This document shows, piece after piece, positions 45,381 through 54,842 of a stretch of 63,512 bases of DNA (the first letter of the stretch is position 1; each line of letters starts with the position of its first letter). Under the pieces are notes generated by a model. That model saw only the letters and a list, made by a program, of their open reading frames with translations, was not told where the DNA came from and searched no databases. Source of the stretch: an uncultured Lachnospiraceae bacterium (GTDB taxonomy: Bacteria; Bacillota; Clostridia; Lachnospirales; Lachnospiraceae); the NCBI GenBank assembly GCA_947632555.1, contig CANRPU010000014.1:1-63512 (forward strand), written 5' to 3'. Both the position numbers and the translations under genes were made by a program.

Positions 45381-46376
45381 CTATTTCTCCAAATCCACAT
45401 CTTTCAGACGCTCCTGAATCTGTTCTACTGACAGCCAATCGGTATTGCTGCCGGAGCTGTAACAAAATCCTTCCTCCACTTTTTTCCCCGTCGGTACCGC
45501 TCTGTGCTGTTCGCTCCAGACCATCTGAGGATACACAATATAGTGTTTCTCATATTCATAAGTGGTAAAGGAATCCTCCACCGTCACCATGATCTCATGC
45601 AGCTTTTCCCCTTCCCTGATGCCGATCTCGGGCATCGCGCACCCCGGGCACATGGCCTGGGCCAGATCCGTGATCTTAAAGGAAGGTATCTTAGAAATAA
45701 ATGTTTCTCCGCCCTTTGCTTCTTCCAGAGCTTTGATCACCAGCTCCACTCCCTGCCGCAGACTGATCCAGAAACGCGTCATCCGGTAATCGGTCACGGG
45801 CAGTTCCTTCTTTCCCTGCTTCAAGAGATTGTAAAAGAAAGGGATCACGGAGCCTCTGCTGCCTGCTACATTTCCGTATCGGACAATGGAAAAACAGATA
45901 TCCTTGCTGCCCGCGTAGGCGTTCGCGGCAATAAAAAGCTTGTCCGATACCAGCTTGGTGCCGCCGTAGAGATTGACCGGGTTGACGGCCTTATCCGTGG
46001 AAAGAGCCACCACTTTTCTAATCCCGCAGTCCAGCGCCGCGTCGATCACGTTCTGCGCGCCGTTTATATTGGTCTTAATCGCTTCCGCCGGATTATACTC
46101 ACAGGCAGGAACCTGCTTCAGCGCGGCCGCGTGGATCACATAGTCGATGCCTTCAAATGCCCTTTTCAGTCTTTCTTTATCCCTGACATCTCCGATAAAA
46201 AAACGAAGTTTATCGGCATACTGCTTAAATTCGTTCTGCATGATAAACTGTTTAAATTCGTCCCTGGAATAAATCACGATTTTCTTTGGTTCATAATGCT
46301 CCAGCACATACTTCGTAAACGCCTTGCCGAAGGAACCGGTGCCGCCGGTCACCAGAATCGCTTTATTATTTAACAT
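45381..46376 (-). CDS. pseB: UDP-GlcNAc 4,6-dehydratase (inverting)
   Basis: 331 residues, ATG after GGGAGG. An extended short-chain dehydrogenase with NAD-binding TGGTGSFGKAF (10-20), FIGDVRDKERL, the catalytic STDKAVNPVNLYGGTK (Tyr and Lys) and SKIPSFKI. It converts UDP-GlcNAc to the 4-keto-6-deoxy-L-altro sugar used for pseudaminic-type or FucNAc-type sugars. It is the last gene on this side of the exopolysaccharide cluster, 78 bases from the GT2 gene, and supplies an unusual deoxy-amino sugar for the polymer. The following sugar-processing genes are not in view. Confidence 0.92.
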   Translation of the reverse strand: MLNNKAILVTGGTGSFGKAFTKYVLEHYEPKKIVIYSRDEFKQFIMQNEFKQYADKLRFFIGDVRDKERLKRAFEGIDYVIHAAALKQVPACEYNPAEAIKTNINGAQNVIDAALDCGIRKVVALSTDKAVNPVNLYGGTKLVSDKLFIAANAYAGSKDICFSIVRYGNVAGSRGSVIPFFYNLLKQGKKELPVTDYRMTRFWISLRQGVELVIKALEEAKGGETFISKIPSFKITDLAQAMCPGCAMPEIGIREGEKLHEIMVTVEDSFTTYEYEKHYIVYPQMVWSEQHRAVPTGKKVEEGFCYSSGSNTDWLSVEQIQERLKDVDLEK

Positions 46377-46453
46377 AAGTACCTCCCGTTATGAGTCCTC
46401 GCCGTAATACAGGTTTTATTATACCATTTTCCGTTTTAAAAGTCACTACGGAA

Positions 46454-47443
46454 TTACCCGGACCGTTTCTTAAACGCGGCGTGCAGCTGCCGGATACCCC
46501 TCGGCGCCGCGGCAAACAGCGTCAGATAGCATTTATTCTTTGGCGTCAGATAGGGATTCAGAAGCATCTTTCCCCAGTTTTTTCTGATATTCGCCACCAC
46601 ATTCCGGTAAAACGGATTTTCCCTGTTCATCTGCGCGATCGGTACGTGCAGAAGATAATCCAGCCGCTGAAACAGCCCGAACCGGACAGCCTCTTTTTGC
46701 AGGGCAGGATATTCCTTTTCCACCAGTCTGTATACCATATCCGCATTGTCCACAATGTCCGTATAAACTCTGGAAAACTGGTCTTTGTCCGTTTTTCGGG
46801 TATTGCTGTCCGGTCTGTAAACCACGTGATAGCCATAATCCGGCAGGCTGTAGATCTTCTCCGTCTTCGGCAGCAGCCTGACCAAAAGATAAAAATCTTC
46901 GTTGAGCACACCCGGCGGAAAACTTTCTCCTTCCAGCAGCTTTCTGTCCAACAGCTTGGTACAGAAAGAACAGTCCCCCTTATGCAGCAGCAGTTCCCGC
47001 AGGAAGTCCTGGGGTCCATACGCGGTCAGCGTCCGGGGCGGCGTACAGACATCCGGCAGCAGCCTGCCGCCCGCATCCGTTTCATCCCGTCCTATCTGGG
47101 CGATCTGCGCCTTCTGTTCCGTCATGACACGCAAAAGCTTTTCATACATATCCGGCTCAATATAATCGTCGCTGTCCACAAACCCCAGATAACCGCCGGC
47201 CGCGTTTCGGATCCCCAGATTACGGGCCGAAGAAGAGCCGCCGTTTTCTTGATGAAACACCCGTATACGGCTGTCCTTTTCAGCCAATTCCTCACAGAGC
47301 CTGCCCGTGCCGTCCGTAGAGCCGTCATCCACCAGCAAAAGCTCCAGATTACGGTAAGTCTGGGCACAGATAGAATCCACGCATCTGACCAGATAATCCT
47401 TTGTGTTATAAACCGGCACGATGACGCTTATCAGTGGTTCCAT
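46454..47443 (-). CDS. Glycosyltransferase family 2
   Basis: 329 residues. The GT-A fold starts with ISVIVPVYNTKDYLVRCVDS, then LLVDDGSTDGTG, QENGGSSSARNLGI and the metal-binding FVDSDDYI. It adds one sugar to the lipid-linked repeat unit on the inner membrane face. The gene overlaps the end of the GT4 gene by 38 bases, so the set is one operon. The sugar specificity cannot be read from sequence. Confidence 0.93.
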   Translation of the reverse strand: MEPLISVIVPVYNTKDYLVRCVDSICAQTYRNLELLLVDDGSTDGTGRLCEELAEKDSRIRVFHQENGGSSSARNLGIRNAAGGYLGFVDSDDYIEPDMYEKLLRVMTEQKAQIAQIGRDETDAGGRLLPDVCTPPRTLTAYGPQDFLRELLLHKGDCSFCTKLLDRKLLEGESFPPGVLNEDFYLLVRLLPKTEKIYSLPDYGYHVVYRPDSNTRKTDKDQFSRVYTDIVDNADMVYRLVEKEYPALQKEAVRFGLFQRLDYLLHVPIAQMNRENPFYRNVVANIRKNWGKMLLNPYLTPKNKCYLTLFAAAPRGIRQLHAAFKKRSG

Positions 47444-48653
47444 TTTCCTTTTCTCCTGTCTTCCCCGCCTTCAGCATTTGGCGGTACATCCGTATCGGCG
47501 CTATAACGGGAGCTCTGCTCAAAATACCGCTTCCGTAAAAATTCACCTCACCCTGTAAAAGCCCATCCAGTACATGCAGCAGCCTTTCTGCCGCCGTCTT
47601 CGCGTTCCACTCTTCCGTAATGGTAACATAGGCCGCTGCTCCCAGTCTGTCCGCCTCTTCTGGATTTTCTACCAGCTCTTTCAGCTGTCTGTAAAACATG
47701 TGCCATTTTCCGTTTGGATAGATCCGTCCGTTGCTTCCGGGTTTGATCAGAAAAGGCACCGCCCCCGCGGCGCTGTTCGCCACCACCGCGCATCCGCTGT
47801 TCATGGCCTCATTTAACACGGCTCCCCAGCCCTCCCGGTAATCGCTGGTAAACAGATAAATGTCCGCCTCTTCCATACAGCGGCGTACTTCCTCCGGCTT
47901 TTGAAAGCCGGTAAATAGGATCTCTTCACCCAATCCGCAGTCCTCTGCCATTTTCTTTAGATCCGCTTCCAGTTCCCCTCCGCCTACCATTGTCAAGGAA
48001 AACGCCAGCCCTTCCTTTTTCAGCCGGGCCGCCGCCCTGATAGCGTAATCCGGATGCTTGAGTTTCAAAAAACGGCCTGCCCAGAGCAGGGATACTTTTC
48101 CGGTCCGCTGCCGCGCTTCCCTTTTCTTCGCGCGCAGTGCTTCCATGCCCGGCTGCCTGCTTTCGGGAAAATATCCCCACTTAAACATCTTATCGGGATA
48201 CGCGCGGACAATATGGAAATCACTTGCCACATAGCCTCCGTTGCAAAGCAGATAGACCGGCTTTTTCCGATACCTTGTATGGTCAATATATTTTTTCCGC
48301 AGACCCTTTGGAGAAACGGCTTTCCACTGTCCCTTCCTGTAGATCCGCTCACTGATCCGCAGGGTCAGCTTTTCCTCCCGCAGCCTGTCCGCGATATAAC
48401 TTTCATCCTCCACGCCGCCGAAAAGCACCACCTCGCTGTCCGCGATCAACGACCTGCACGCCTTCTCCTGCTCATAGTACAGGCGCAGATACGGAAGTTT
48501 CTCCAATTCGGCGCCCCAGCCCATCCGGACGCGCTCCTCTTCCATGGGCTCCGTCTGCACAAAGCAGAAATCCTCACCCAGTCTTTCGTACATGGCATCG
48601 CAAAACGGGATCTGATGGTGGTTGATATAGTTGGATACAAACGTAACTCTCAT
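47406..48653 (-). CDS. Glycosyltransferase family 4
   Basis: 415 residues, GT-B fold. The N-terminal domain begins MRVTFVSNYINHHQIPFCDA and the donor-binding domain contains LLWAGRFLKLKHPDYAIRAA, MVGGGELEADLKKMAE and the EX7E-like EGWGAVLNEAMNSG. It overlaps the preceding gene by four bases (ATGA). It works in exopolysaccharide repeat-unit assembly. Confidence 0.92.
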   Translation of the reverse strand: MRVTFVSNYINHHQIPFCDAMYERLGEDFCFVQTEPMEEERVRMGWGAELEKLPYLRLYYEQEKACRSLIADSEVVLFGGVEDESYIADRLREEKLTLRISERIYRKGQWKAVSPKGLRKKYIDHTRYRKKPVYLLCNGGYVASDFHIVRAYPDKMFKWGYFPESRQPGMEALRAKKREARQRTGKVSLLWAGRFLKLKHPDYAIRAAARLKKEGLAFSLTMVGGGELEADLKKMAEDCGLGEEILFTGFQKPEEVRRCMEEADIYLFTSDYREGWGAVLNEAMNSGCAVVANSAAGAVPFLIKPGSNGRIYPNGKWHMFYRQLKELVENPEEADRLGAAAYVTITEEWNAKTAAERLLHVLDGLLQGEVNFYGSGILSRAPVIAPIRMYRQMLKAGKTGEKENGTTDKRHRAGL

Positions 48654-49948
48654 ACTATCTCTCCGTAAATCTCCAGAAGCCGTCTGTAATTTGTTTCCGG
48701 ATCGTGGACGCGCAGAGCGCGCTCTCTGGCTCTGCTCCCCAGCGCCACCGCCCTGTCATCCTCATCGAATATCCGAATTACCGCGGCGGCAAGGGCACTC
48801 GTATCCCCGCGCGTGTACAAAATACCCTCTTCGCCGTCCCGCAGCAGGCTTGGCACCCCGCCCACCGCGGAGCTTATTACCGGCATTCCCAGGATCATGG
48901 CCTCACACACAGAATTCGGGGAATTTTCTAAGGCGGAGGGCGAAAGGAACACATGACTTCTGAGATACCTCTCTTTCATCCGGACGCCGCTCATCCTGCC
49001 CAGAAAGCATACCTTTTCCGTTATTTTATACTGCCTCATCAGATCCAGACAGTATTTTCCGTAAGAGCCGATCTTAAGCTTTTCTTTCAGCGTACGATAC
49101 CGGGTAATCTGATCTCCCGCTACATATACCCTGGTATCCGGGTACCGCTCCAAGATTTCCGGCAGCGCCCAGAGAAGGTAATGGAGCCCCTTTAACGGAT
49201 AATTTCCCTGGCTCAGAAAAACTGTATGCTTCTCACAGTTTTCCAGGCTCCAGCGGCCGTCGTAAAACTCGGGTCTGAGCGTTTCGTTCATAAAATGATA
49301 CTCCGCTTTCGGATTGATCCGCGCTGCCGCCTCCCGGTCCCAGTCCGTCCTCCCTGTAACATGGGCCGCGTTTCGCAGCGCTTCCGTTTCAAACTGTCCC
49401 CGTCGGGCGAATTTCCGCTGCTGGCGCATCAGATTGTCCCTTTTCAAAAGGTCCCGCGGTAAATACCGTTTCTGGATATTTTCCGGCAGATCCGCCATAT
49501 AGGCATCCGCGATCCTGGAACACAGCCCCTGTATGCCTATCAAAAGCTTCGTGTTTTCCCCGCATACCCTGCTCATCGCCAGCGTATGAGGGTACTCGGT
49601 GCCGAAACAATGCACGATGTCCGGCTGAAATTCCCGCAGGATATCCGCCAGCTGACTTTCCAGCGCGCTGTCATACCTCTCGCAGTGTACGGTATCCTCA
49701 TAAAATCCAAAATAAGAAAAATCCTCTGTCTTTCCTCTGACAGGACCGCTGTCTGCCGCGACGGGAAAACAGATCCCCAGCTCCAGGTCCTTTTTCTCTG
49801 TATCCGCGGTATCGTCAGAAGAGGGGCCTCCATGGCGCACCACCTGTTCCAGCAGTCCCGTCAGCCATCCCTCTTTATTGCCGGCTTCCCTTCCCAGGAT
49901 TTGAGCGGCCATGGGAGGCATTTGATTACTCAGCCATAAAACCTTCAT
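48650..49948 (-). CDS. Glycosyltransferase family 4
   Basis: 432 residues from the ATG after GCGGAGAGG. The N-terminal domain has MKVLWLSNQMPPMAAQILG and DIVHCFGTEYPHTL. The C-terminal domain has FLSQGNYPLKGLHYLLWALP and SPSALENSPNSVCEAMILGMPVIS, the donor-binding end of GT4 enzymes. It overlaps the sugar transferase stop by four bases and the next GT4 by four bases, so all are translated together. Second enzyme of the exopolysaccharide operon. Confidence 0.92.
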   Translation of the reverse strand: MKVLWLSNQMPPMAAQILGREAGNKEGWLTGLLEQVVRHGGPSSDDTADTEKKDLELGICFPVAADSGPVRGKTEDFSYFGFYEDTVHCERYDSALESQLADILREFQPDIVHCFGTEYPHTLAMSRVCGENTKLLIGIQGLCSRIADAYMADLPENIQKRYLPRDLLKRDNLMRQQRKFARRGQFETEALRNAAHVTGRTDWDREAAARINPKAEYHFMNETLRPEFYDGRWSLENCEKHTVFLSQGNYPLKGLHYLLWALPEILERYPDTRVYVAGDQITRYRTLKEKLKIGSYGKYCLDLMRQYKITEKVCFLGRMSGVRMKERYLRSHVFLSPSALENSPNSVCEAMILGMPVISSAVGGVPSLLRDGEEGILYTRGDTSALAAAVIRIFDEDDRAVALGSRARERALRVHDPETNYRRLLEIYGEIV

Positions 49949-51345
49949 TTTTCCTCTCCGCTTTCCCGCGTTTTCTGTTCCTCTTTCAAAGCGGTGATCT
50001 GATTGCTCTCCACGCCCTCCGTACTGTCCGGCCACAGCAATACTTTCACCGTCAGAAGCATCAATTTCAGATCCAGCCAGACAGAATAATTTTCAATATA
50101 AGCCAGGTCCAGCTTCAGCTTATCATAGGGAGTGGTATTATATTTGCCGTATACCTGCGCGTAGCCCGCCAGGCCCGCTTTTACCTTCATGCGATAAACA
50201 AATTCCGGCATGATCTCCTCATACTGCGCAATGATCTCCGGCCTCTCCGGCCTGGGGCCGATAAAAGACATATCCCCCTTTATAATGTTAAAAAGCTGCG
50301 GCAGCTCGTCCAGCCGCACCTTCCGAATAAATTTTCCCACCGGCGTAATACGGGAATCCCCCTTGGATGCCAGCCTTGCCACTCCATCCTTTTCCGCGTC
50401 CACTCTCATACTGCGGAATTTTAAGATCTGAAATTCTTTTCTGCCCACAGTGCATCTTACCTGCCTGTATAAAACAGGCCCGCCGTCATAAAGCTTTACC
50501 GCCAGTGCCGTCAGCAGCATAAAAGGCGAGGACACCGCGAAGAGAAGCAGCGAACATATCAGATCAATGCAGCGTTTTAAAAATCGCTGCTCCACAGTGA
50601 GCGAATATTCCCTTGTGAGAAACAGGGGCGTATCAAACAAATGCAGCTCTTCCGCCCCCTTCATGATCACATCCGGGATCTTGGGCATGATATAGATCCG
50701 TATGGAATGCCCGTAGCAGAACTTCATGATCCGGTTTCTCTGCTCCATGGAAATATCCCAGAGGACCACCGCGTCATAACGTTCCAAAGACTCTTTACAG
50801 ATCGCGTCCACGCCTTCTCTGATATGCATGCACTTGCTGACTTCAAACTTATCCTTCCTGCTTCTGAATTTTTCCAGAATATCCTCGATGGGTCTGTCCC
50901 CGTGCACCAGCAGCAGCCGCCTGGGCGGAAAGATGTTTTTATACAGAAGGCTGGAAATATAGATCCACACTATCACCCAGGCCGCCTGCAGCGCCATCAT
51001 GCCGATATAAACCGGCACATGAAACAGCCGCAGCGTCATCAGGGAGATCTGTCCGTAAGTGATCAGATTGGCAATGAAGGTTGCCAGCAGCTGAGAAAAA
51101 ATGATCTCCGCATTTTTCAGATAGCCTATCCGCATACCCCCATACATATTGGAAAAGAAAAAAAGCAGCACGCCGTAAATGGCGATCATCAGCAGATGCC
51201 CTCTTTCCCAGAATCTCAGATATACTCTCACGCTGGGATAGTAAACCGTATACCAGTAATACGCGTATATGCCAATCTGCCCTGCCAGACAGATCCCTGA
51301 TAAACACAGTAAAATCAGTCGCTTAAAGGATTCCAATTTGCGCAA
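49945..51345 (-). CDS. Undecaprenyl-phosphate sugar phosphotransferase (initiating enzyme)
   Basis: 466 residues with a TTG start eight bases after GAGG. Four to five N-terminal membrane segments (1-125), a Rossmann-like middle part, then the bacterial sugar transferase domain: RCIDLICSLLLFAVSSPFM, the catalytic-site stretch QVRCTVGRKEFQILKFRSMR, RKVRLDELPQLFNIIKGDMS and GPRPERPE. It attaches the first sugar-1-phosphate to undecaprenyl phosphate. It is the first gene of the operon behind a clear promoter. Confidence 0.94.
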   Translation of the reverse strand: MRKLESFKRLILLCLSGICLAGQIGIYAYYWYTVYYPSVRVYLRFWERGHLLMIAIYGVLLFFFSNMYGGMRIGYLKNAEIIFSQLLATFIANLITYGQISLMTLRLFHVPVYIGMMALQAAWVIVWIYISSLLYKNIFPPRRLLLVHGDRPIEDILEKFRSRKDKFEVSKCMHIREGVDAICKESLERYDAVVLWDISMEQRNRIMKFCYGHSIRIYIMPKIPDVIMKGAEELHLFDTPLFLTREYSLTVEQRFLKRCIDLICSLLLFAVSSPFMLLTALAVKLYDGGPVLYRQVRCTVGRKEFQILKFRSMRVDAEKDGVARLASKGDSRITPVGKFIRKVRLDELPQLFNIIKGDMSFIGPRPERPEIIAQYEEIMPEFVYRMKVKAGLAGYAQVYGKYNTTPYDKLKLDLAYIENYSVWLDLKLMLLTVKVLLWPDSTEGVESNQITALKEEQKTRESGEEK

Positions 51346-51390
51346 TTTTCCAACCTCATCCTTCTGTTAATTTGTGCCGTCCATTACTTT

Positions 51391-51419
51391 AGTATAGCAC
51401 AAGCCCCTATATCCAGCAA
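51391..51419 (-). promoter_or_regulatory. Promoter of the exopolysaccharide operon
   Basis: TTGCTG (51419-51414), 17 bases, TATACT (51396-51391) on the minus strand, 46 bases before the TTG start of the sugar transferase. Confidence 0.65.
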
Positions 51420-51455
51420 TGCCGAATCATTTTTTCCGGATGTCTTTTGATCCGC

Positions 51456-52187
51456 TCAGTCATGCCTTTCCTCCGTGTTTTCAAAGCACTCGCAAAAGCG
51501 GGCGGCAAAGGCGGGCGGTTCCCCCTTCACGTAGAGATGGGAAATATCCCCGAAAGCGCTCATACGGAAAGACGCGATTCCCTTTCTCCTTTCCTCCGTC
51601 ACCACGGTAGTCACAGAAGTGGGCGCCGCGCAGCAGCCGTGCCAGAGCGCCATGGGAGAAATATGCAAAAGATGTCCAAGCAGCGCGCATTCTACGCCAA
51701 AATGGCAGAAAAAAACCAAAGTATCGCGATTGCCCTTTTCCACGTGGTAAACGCGCCCCTCTCTTCTGTACCCATGTTCCGCCAGCAGTCCGTCAAAGCA
51801 GGAAGTAACCCATTCGTATTCTTCCTGCACTTTAGCTTCTTTGAAGATCCCGGGCTCATACCAGTGCCCTTCCTCCAGAAACCGTTCCTCAGCAAGCCAG
51901 TCCTGAGGAAGCCAGTCCCAGATTATTTTCTTCTCTCCCTTCGCGTCCGGTCTTTCGATCACCGGCGCGAATTCCCGCAGCCATTCACATTCCACCGCGC
52001 GTTTCCCCAGCCTTTTCATAGTACAGGCCGCTGTATCCCTGGCACGGCCCAGCGGAGAAACATAATAGGCCGCCGCTTCCACCCCGACCAGCCTTTCCGC
52101 CAGATACTCCGCCTCCCTGCGCCCTTTTTCCGTCAGGGAATCCACGCTGTAATCAGGATCCCCATGTCTGACAAACAACAGTTTCAT
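51456..52187 (-). CDS. Histidine phosphatase family protein
   Basis: 243 residues. The phosphoglycerate-mutase-like site is LFVRHGDPD at the N-terminus, with the second Arg in SPLGRARDTA and the C-terminal His in VFFCHFGVECALLGH. The substrate is unknown. It overlaps the stop of the tyrosine phosphatase gene by four bases (ATGA), so both phosphatases are made together. The pair stands directly upstream of the exopolysaccharide operon. Confidence 0.9.
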   Translation of the reverse strand: MKLLFVRHGDPDYSVDSLTEKGRREAEYLAERLVGVEAAAYYVSPLGRARDTAACTMKRLGKRAVECEWLREFAPVIERPDAKGEKKIIWDWLPQDWLAEERFLEEGHWYEPGIFKEAKVQEEYEWVTSCFDGLLAEHGYRREGRVYHVEKGNRDTLVFFCHFGVECALLGHLLHISPMALWHGCCAAPTSVTTVVTEERRKGIASFRMSAFGDISHLYVKGEPPAFAARFCECFENTEERHD

Positions 52188-52651
52188 CGCAGCTTTCCCT
52201 CTCTTTCCAGGCAGGCCAGGAAGGCCTCGCAGCCCTCCACAATATCATTCCACGCGGCGGTAAAATCCCCCGTATACCACGGGTCCGCAATATCCCGGGG
52301 CCGTTTTGAAAAATCCAGCAGTCTGTGTATTTTGCCGTCCGCGTCACCGCCCGTGATATTTAACATGTTACGTATGTTATATTGTTCCGCCGCCAGCAGA
52401 TAGTCATACTCTTCATAATCTTTCTTTGTCATTTTGCGCGCGGTCTTCCCTGCCGGGTCTATTCCATGTTCCCGCAGTTTCCGGACTGCCGGCGGATACA
52501 CCGGATTCCCCAGTTCTTCGCTGCTGGTCGCGGCGGAGGCAATGTAAAACTGTCCGGCAAGGCCCCGCTTTGCCACCATGTCTTTTAATATAAATTCCGC
52601 CATAGGGGAACGACAGATGTTGCCGTGGCAGATGAAAAGTATTTTTATCAT
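52184..52651 (-). CDS. Low-molecular-weight protein-tyrosine phosphatase
   Basis: 155 residues. The P-loop is CHGNICRSPM (Cys8 nucleophile, Arg14) and the acid Asp is in IADPWYTGDF. This family dephosphorylates tyrosine kinases of capsule synthesis (Wzb/PtpA type), which suits the exopolysaccharide genes downstream. The first 31 bases of the gene are one copy of a 32-bp direct repeat. The 5' leader and ribosome site (GAAGGG) are therefore supplied by the inserted island, not by the original chromosome. Confidence 0.93.
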   Translation of the reverse strand: MIKILFICHGNICRSPMAEFILKDMVAKRGLAGQFYIASAATSSEELGNPVYPPAVRKLREHGIDPAGKTARKMTKKDYEEYDYLLAAEQYNIRNMLNITGGDADGKIHRLLDFSKRPRDIADPWYTGDFTAAWNDIVEGCEAFLACLEREGKLR

Positions 52652-52652
52652 A
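52621..52652. repeat. Island end repeat, left (attL-like)
   Basis: 32 bp, TGCCGTGGCAGATGAAAAGT and on to ATA. It covers the first ten codons of the intact phosphatase (on the minus strand). Confidence 0.85.
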
Positions 52653-52850
52653 GTTTTATATCCCTTCATAAGCCTGTAAACCTTGATTTTTCAATGGGTT
52701 TGGCGTTTTACTCTGATTTTGGTTTTTGCCCTAATTTCATGTAAATCTTCATAAATCTACGCAAATTTACGGGCAAATGGTGTAGTGAACTTAATAATTA
52801 TGTCCTAACAAATCTCTAAAATCTAAATTCTCAATCACACCATAAAAATC

Positions 52851-53819
52851 TTAATTGATTCTCTCAAGAAAGAAGCTTCCATTTTTATATAAATATCGTA
52901 ACAGTTTTATAGGTTTATTTTCTATAATTTTACGCTTATTTACATAATCTATCACTTCCTCAGAAAACCTTCCTGCGATTGCCGTTGTTCTAAGCATGTT
53001 CATATCACCGGAAATTTTTTTCTGCAAAAACCAAGATTCATACCCAATGAGCTGCGTTAAAGCTTTTACATCAAATTCCTCTCTTTTCACCTCAATAATA
53101 TCATAAGATACAATTTCGTGATTATTAGGATTTTCGTAAAACAAAAGAGCATCCATTTCTTTTCCCAAATTTGTCGGCACATAGCAAAGAAAATCTATAT
53201 AATTTCCAAAAATATCTACAAATTTCTTTTGTGAAAATGCAGCACTAAGAAAAGCCATAACCGTATATTCATACTTAAGTTTATCACCTTCTGTATGTAA
53301 CATATCAATTACATTATTCTCATGGAACGGTGACGGATTTGGTATAATTCCCTTTTGTAATGAAAATGGATTTATTTTTATATATTCATTTAACAAAATA
53401 CTAAACTCATAGTCAGATATTGAAAACATGGAATTTGCTCCACTTGCACGCTGCAATGACCATGTCCAAATTTTCCCACTATTTCTTAAATCATTAATAT
53501 CATTTAAACTCAAATAATTAGAAAAATTATATATTGAACACTTTATTTTACACCGAAACGGATAAAGTCTATCTGCCCATACTTTACTTTCTTCATAATA
53601 TGGTTCTCCATCTGCCTGCCATACTCCCCTCAACTCTTTCTTACTTATAATATACATCAAAATATAATCGTCATCCTTGATGCAAGCAAGTCTTGATAAT
53701 AGACCGTCAAATATGTTATCATGCATACTTGAATCTTTTGCTTCAGGGATTCCAACGATACCTCTTTTCACGCAAATTTCGTAATTGCTTTCACTCAAAG
53801 TAAAAATATGTACTGCCAT
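52851..53819 (-). CDS. EVE-like domain fused to PD-(D/E)XK nuclease
   Basis: 322 residues from the ATG after AAAGGAAAC. Residues 1-115 match the EVE/PUA-like fold (HIFTLSESNYEICVKRGIVG, DDYILMYIISKKELRGVW, GEPYYEESKVWADRLYPFRC); such domains read modified cytosines or RNA. Residues about 180-322 are a NucS/DUF91-type nuclease with Glu221/Asp223 (KEMDALLF), Glu243-x-Lys245 (YDIIEVKRE) and Gln256 in LTQLIGYE. This layout suggests a modification-dependent restriction enzyme against phage DNA. It is single and without a methylase partner inside the island. Confidence 0.8.
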   Translation of the reverse strand: MAVHIFTLSESNYEICVKRGIVGIPEAKDSSMHDNIFDGLLSRLACIKDDDYILMYIISKKELRGVWQADGEPYYEESKVWADRLYPFRCKIKCSIYNFSNYLSLNDINDLRNSGKIWTWSLQRASGANSMFSISDYEFSILLNEYIKINPFSLQKGIIPNPSPFHENNVIDMLHTEGDKLKYEYTVMAFLSAAFSQKKFVDIFGNYIDFLCYVPTNLGKEMDALLFYENPNNHEIVSYDIIEVKREEFDVKALTQLIGYESWFLQKKISGDMNMLRTTAIAGRFSEEVIDYVNKRKIIENKPIKLLRYLYKNGSFFLERIN

Positions 53820-53932
53820 ATTTAAGTTTCCTTTCATACTAAAATATAGTTAAAATTACAGTCCTTAGATGGTTTCATACTGTAACCTTTATAACACTCT
53901 CCAATACCCTGTCTTCTTTGTCCCTCCACACT

Positions 53933-54245
53933 CTATCCGTTTTCTTTTATAAACGATAAGGTCTTCTCTCCCTCCGTTTCACTCACGCCCAGTATGGCAT
54001 GAAACTCTGCCGTTGTCATGTTCGGATTGTTCCTCATTTCCAAAATATTTTTTTGTTTTCTTGAATTTAAAGCTTCTTTATTCCCAACCTTATCTACTCT
54101 TTCAAGCAGAACTGTTGCAACAATAGAATTTTCTCTGAGGGAAATAGCTTCTTTCCCATACATTTCTGTGATCTTGGTCGCTCCCCATCCGAACTTCTCA
54201 CTGATATGTAGCTGAGGGAAAATTTCAGACAGTTTTTCATTTACG
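53933..54245 (-). pseudogene. C-terminal fragment of a RecG-like/AlbA-type ATP-binding protein
   Basis: About 103 codons without a start: VNEKLSEIFPQLHISEKFGW, GATKITEMYGKEAISLRENS, then a winged-helix-like MTTAEFHAILGVSETEGEKT at the end. It resembles the C-terminus of DNA-binding AAA_4/RecG-related proteins found with phage defence genes. A stop interrupts the frame further upstream and no N-terminal part is present. 54246-54361 shows nothing recognisable. Confidence 0.4.
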
Positions 54246-54361
54246 GGAACAGATTCTCCCTAAGAAAACCTCCATTATCTATGTCGATGCAAGTGTTCCT
54301 CTTTGCAGAATCTCAGTCCTATTGGAGTTTTGTGTTTCCCCGCAGTTTCCCTCTTTAATAC

Positions 54362-54790
54362 CTATTGGAATCTATACTGTGTAAATATTGTCATATCTCC
54401 TTTAACAAACCTTTCTGCAAGTGCTTCATCCTGCTCCGTCGAAATATCATTCAAAAGTTTTATGCTGTCAAATGCGCCCTTTTTGATAATATTGCATATT
54501 TCTCCTTGTAATTCATTATACAACTCATATGAGCTGAGTTGATCCAATGTCTTTGGAGGTATTTCATTTACCACAAAATTTGTATACATTCTTAATAATT
54601 GTTGTATGGCTGCACATATAATATTATCTTTCCGAGCTTCAATAATGAAATTAATAATCGTTTCTGAATCTATATTCCAAAAATTACTCGAGTAAAATAT
54701 TGCCTTATTATAATTTTGAACATCTTTACTCAAATCATAGATTTTTGAAATTCTTTGAAACAACTCATAACACATACCCATAAAGTTCAT
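54362..54790 (-). CDS. Unknown alpha-helical protein
   Basis: 142 residues, ATG after AAGGAGAG. Composition is helical, with FQRISKIYDLSKDVQNYNKA, NFIIEARKDNIICAAIQQLL and FDSIKLLNDISTEQDEALAE. No family was recognised. It is 52 bases from the stop of the RhuM-Fic gene on the same strand and may be its partner, but that is only position. Confidence 0.6.
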   Translation of the reverse strand: MNFMGMCYELFQRISKIYDLSKDVQNYNKAIFYSSNFWNIDSETIINFIIEARKDNIICAAIQQLLRMYTNFVVNEIPPKTLDQLSSYELYNELQGEICNIIKKGAFDSIKLLNDISTEQDEALAERFVKGDMTIFTQYRFQ

Positions 54791-54842
54791 TGATATCTCT
54801 CCTTGTTCACAGAATCACATTTTACTAATGTAAGCGCCTGCA

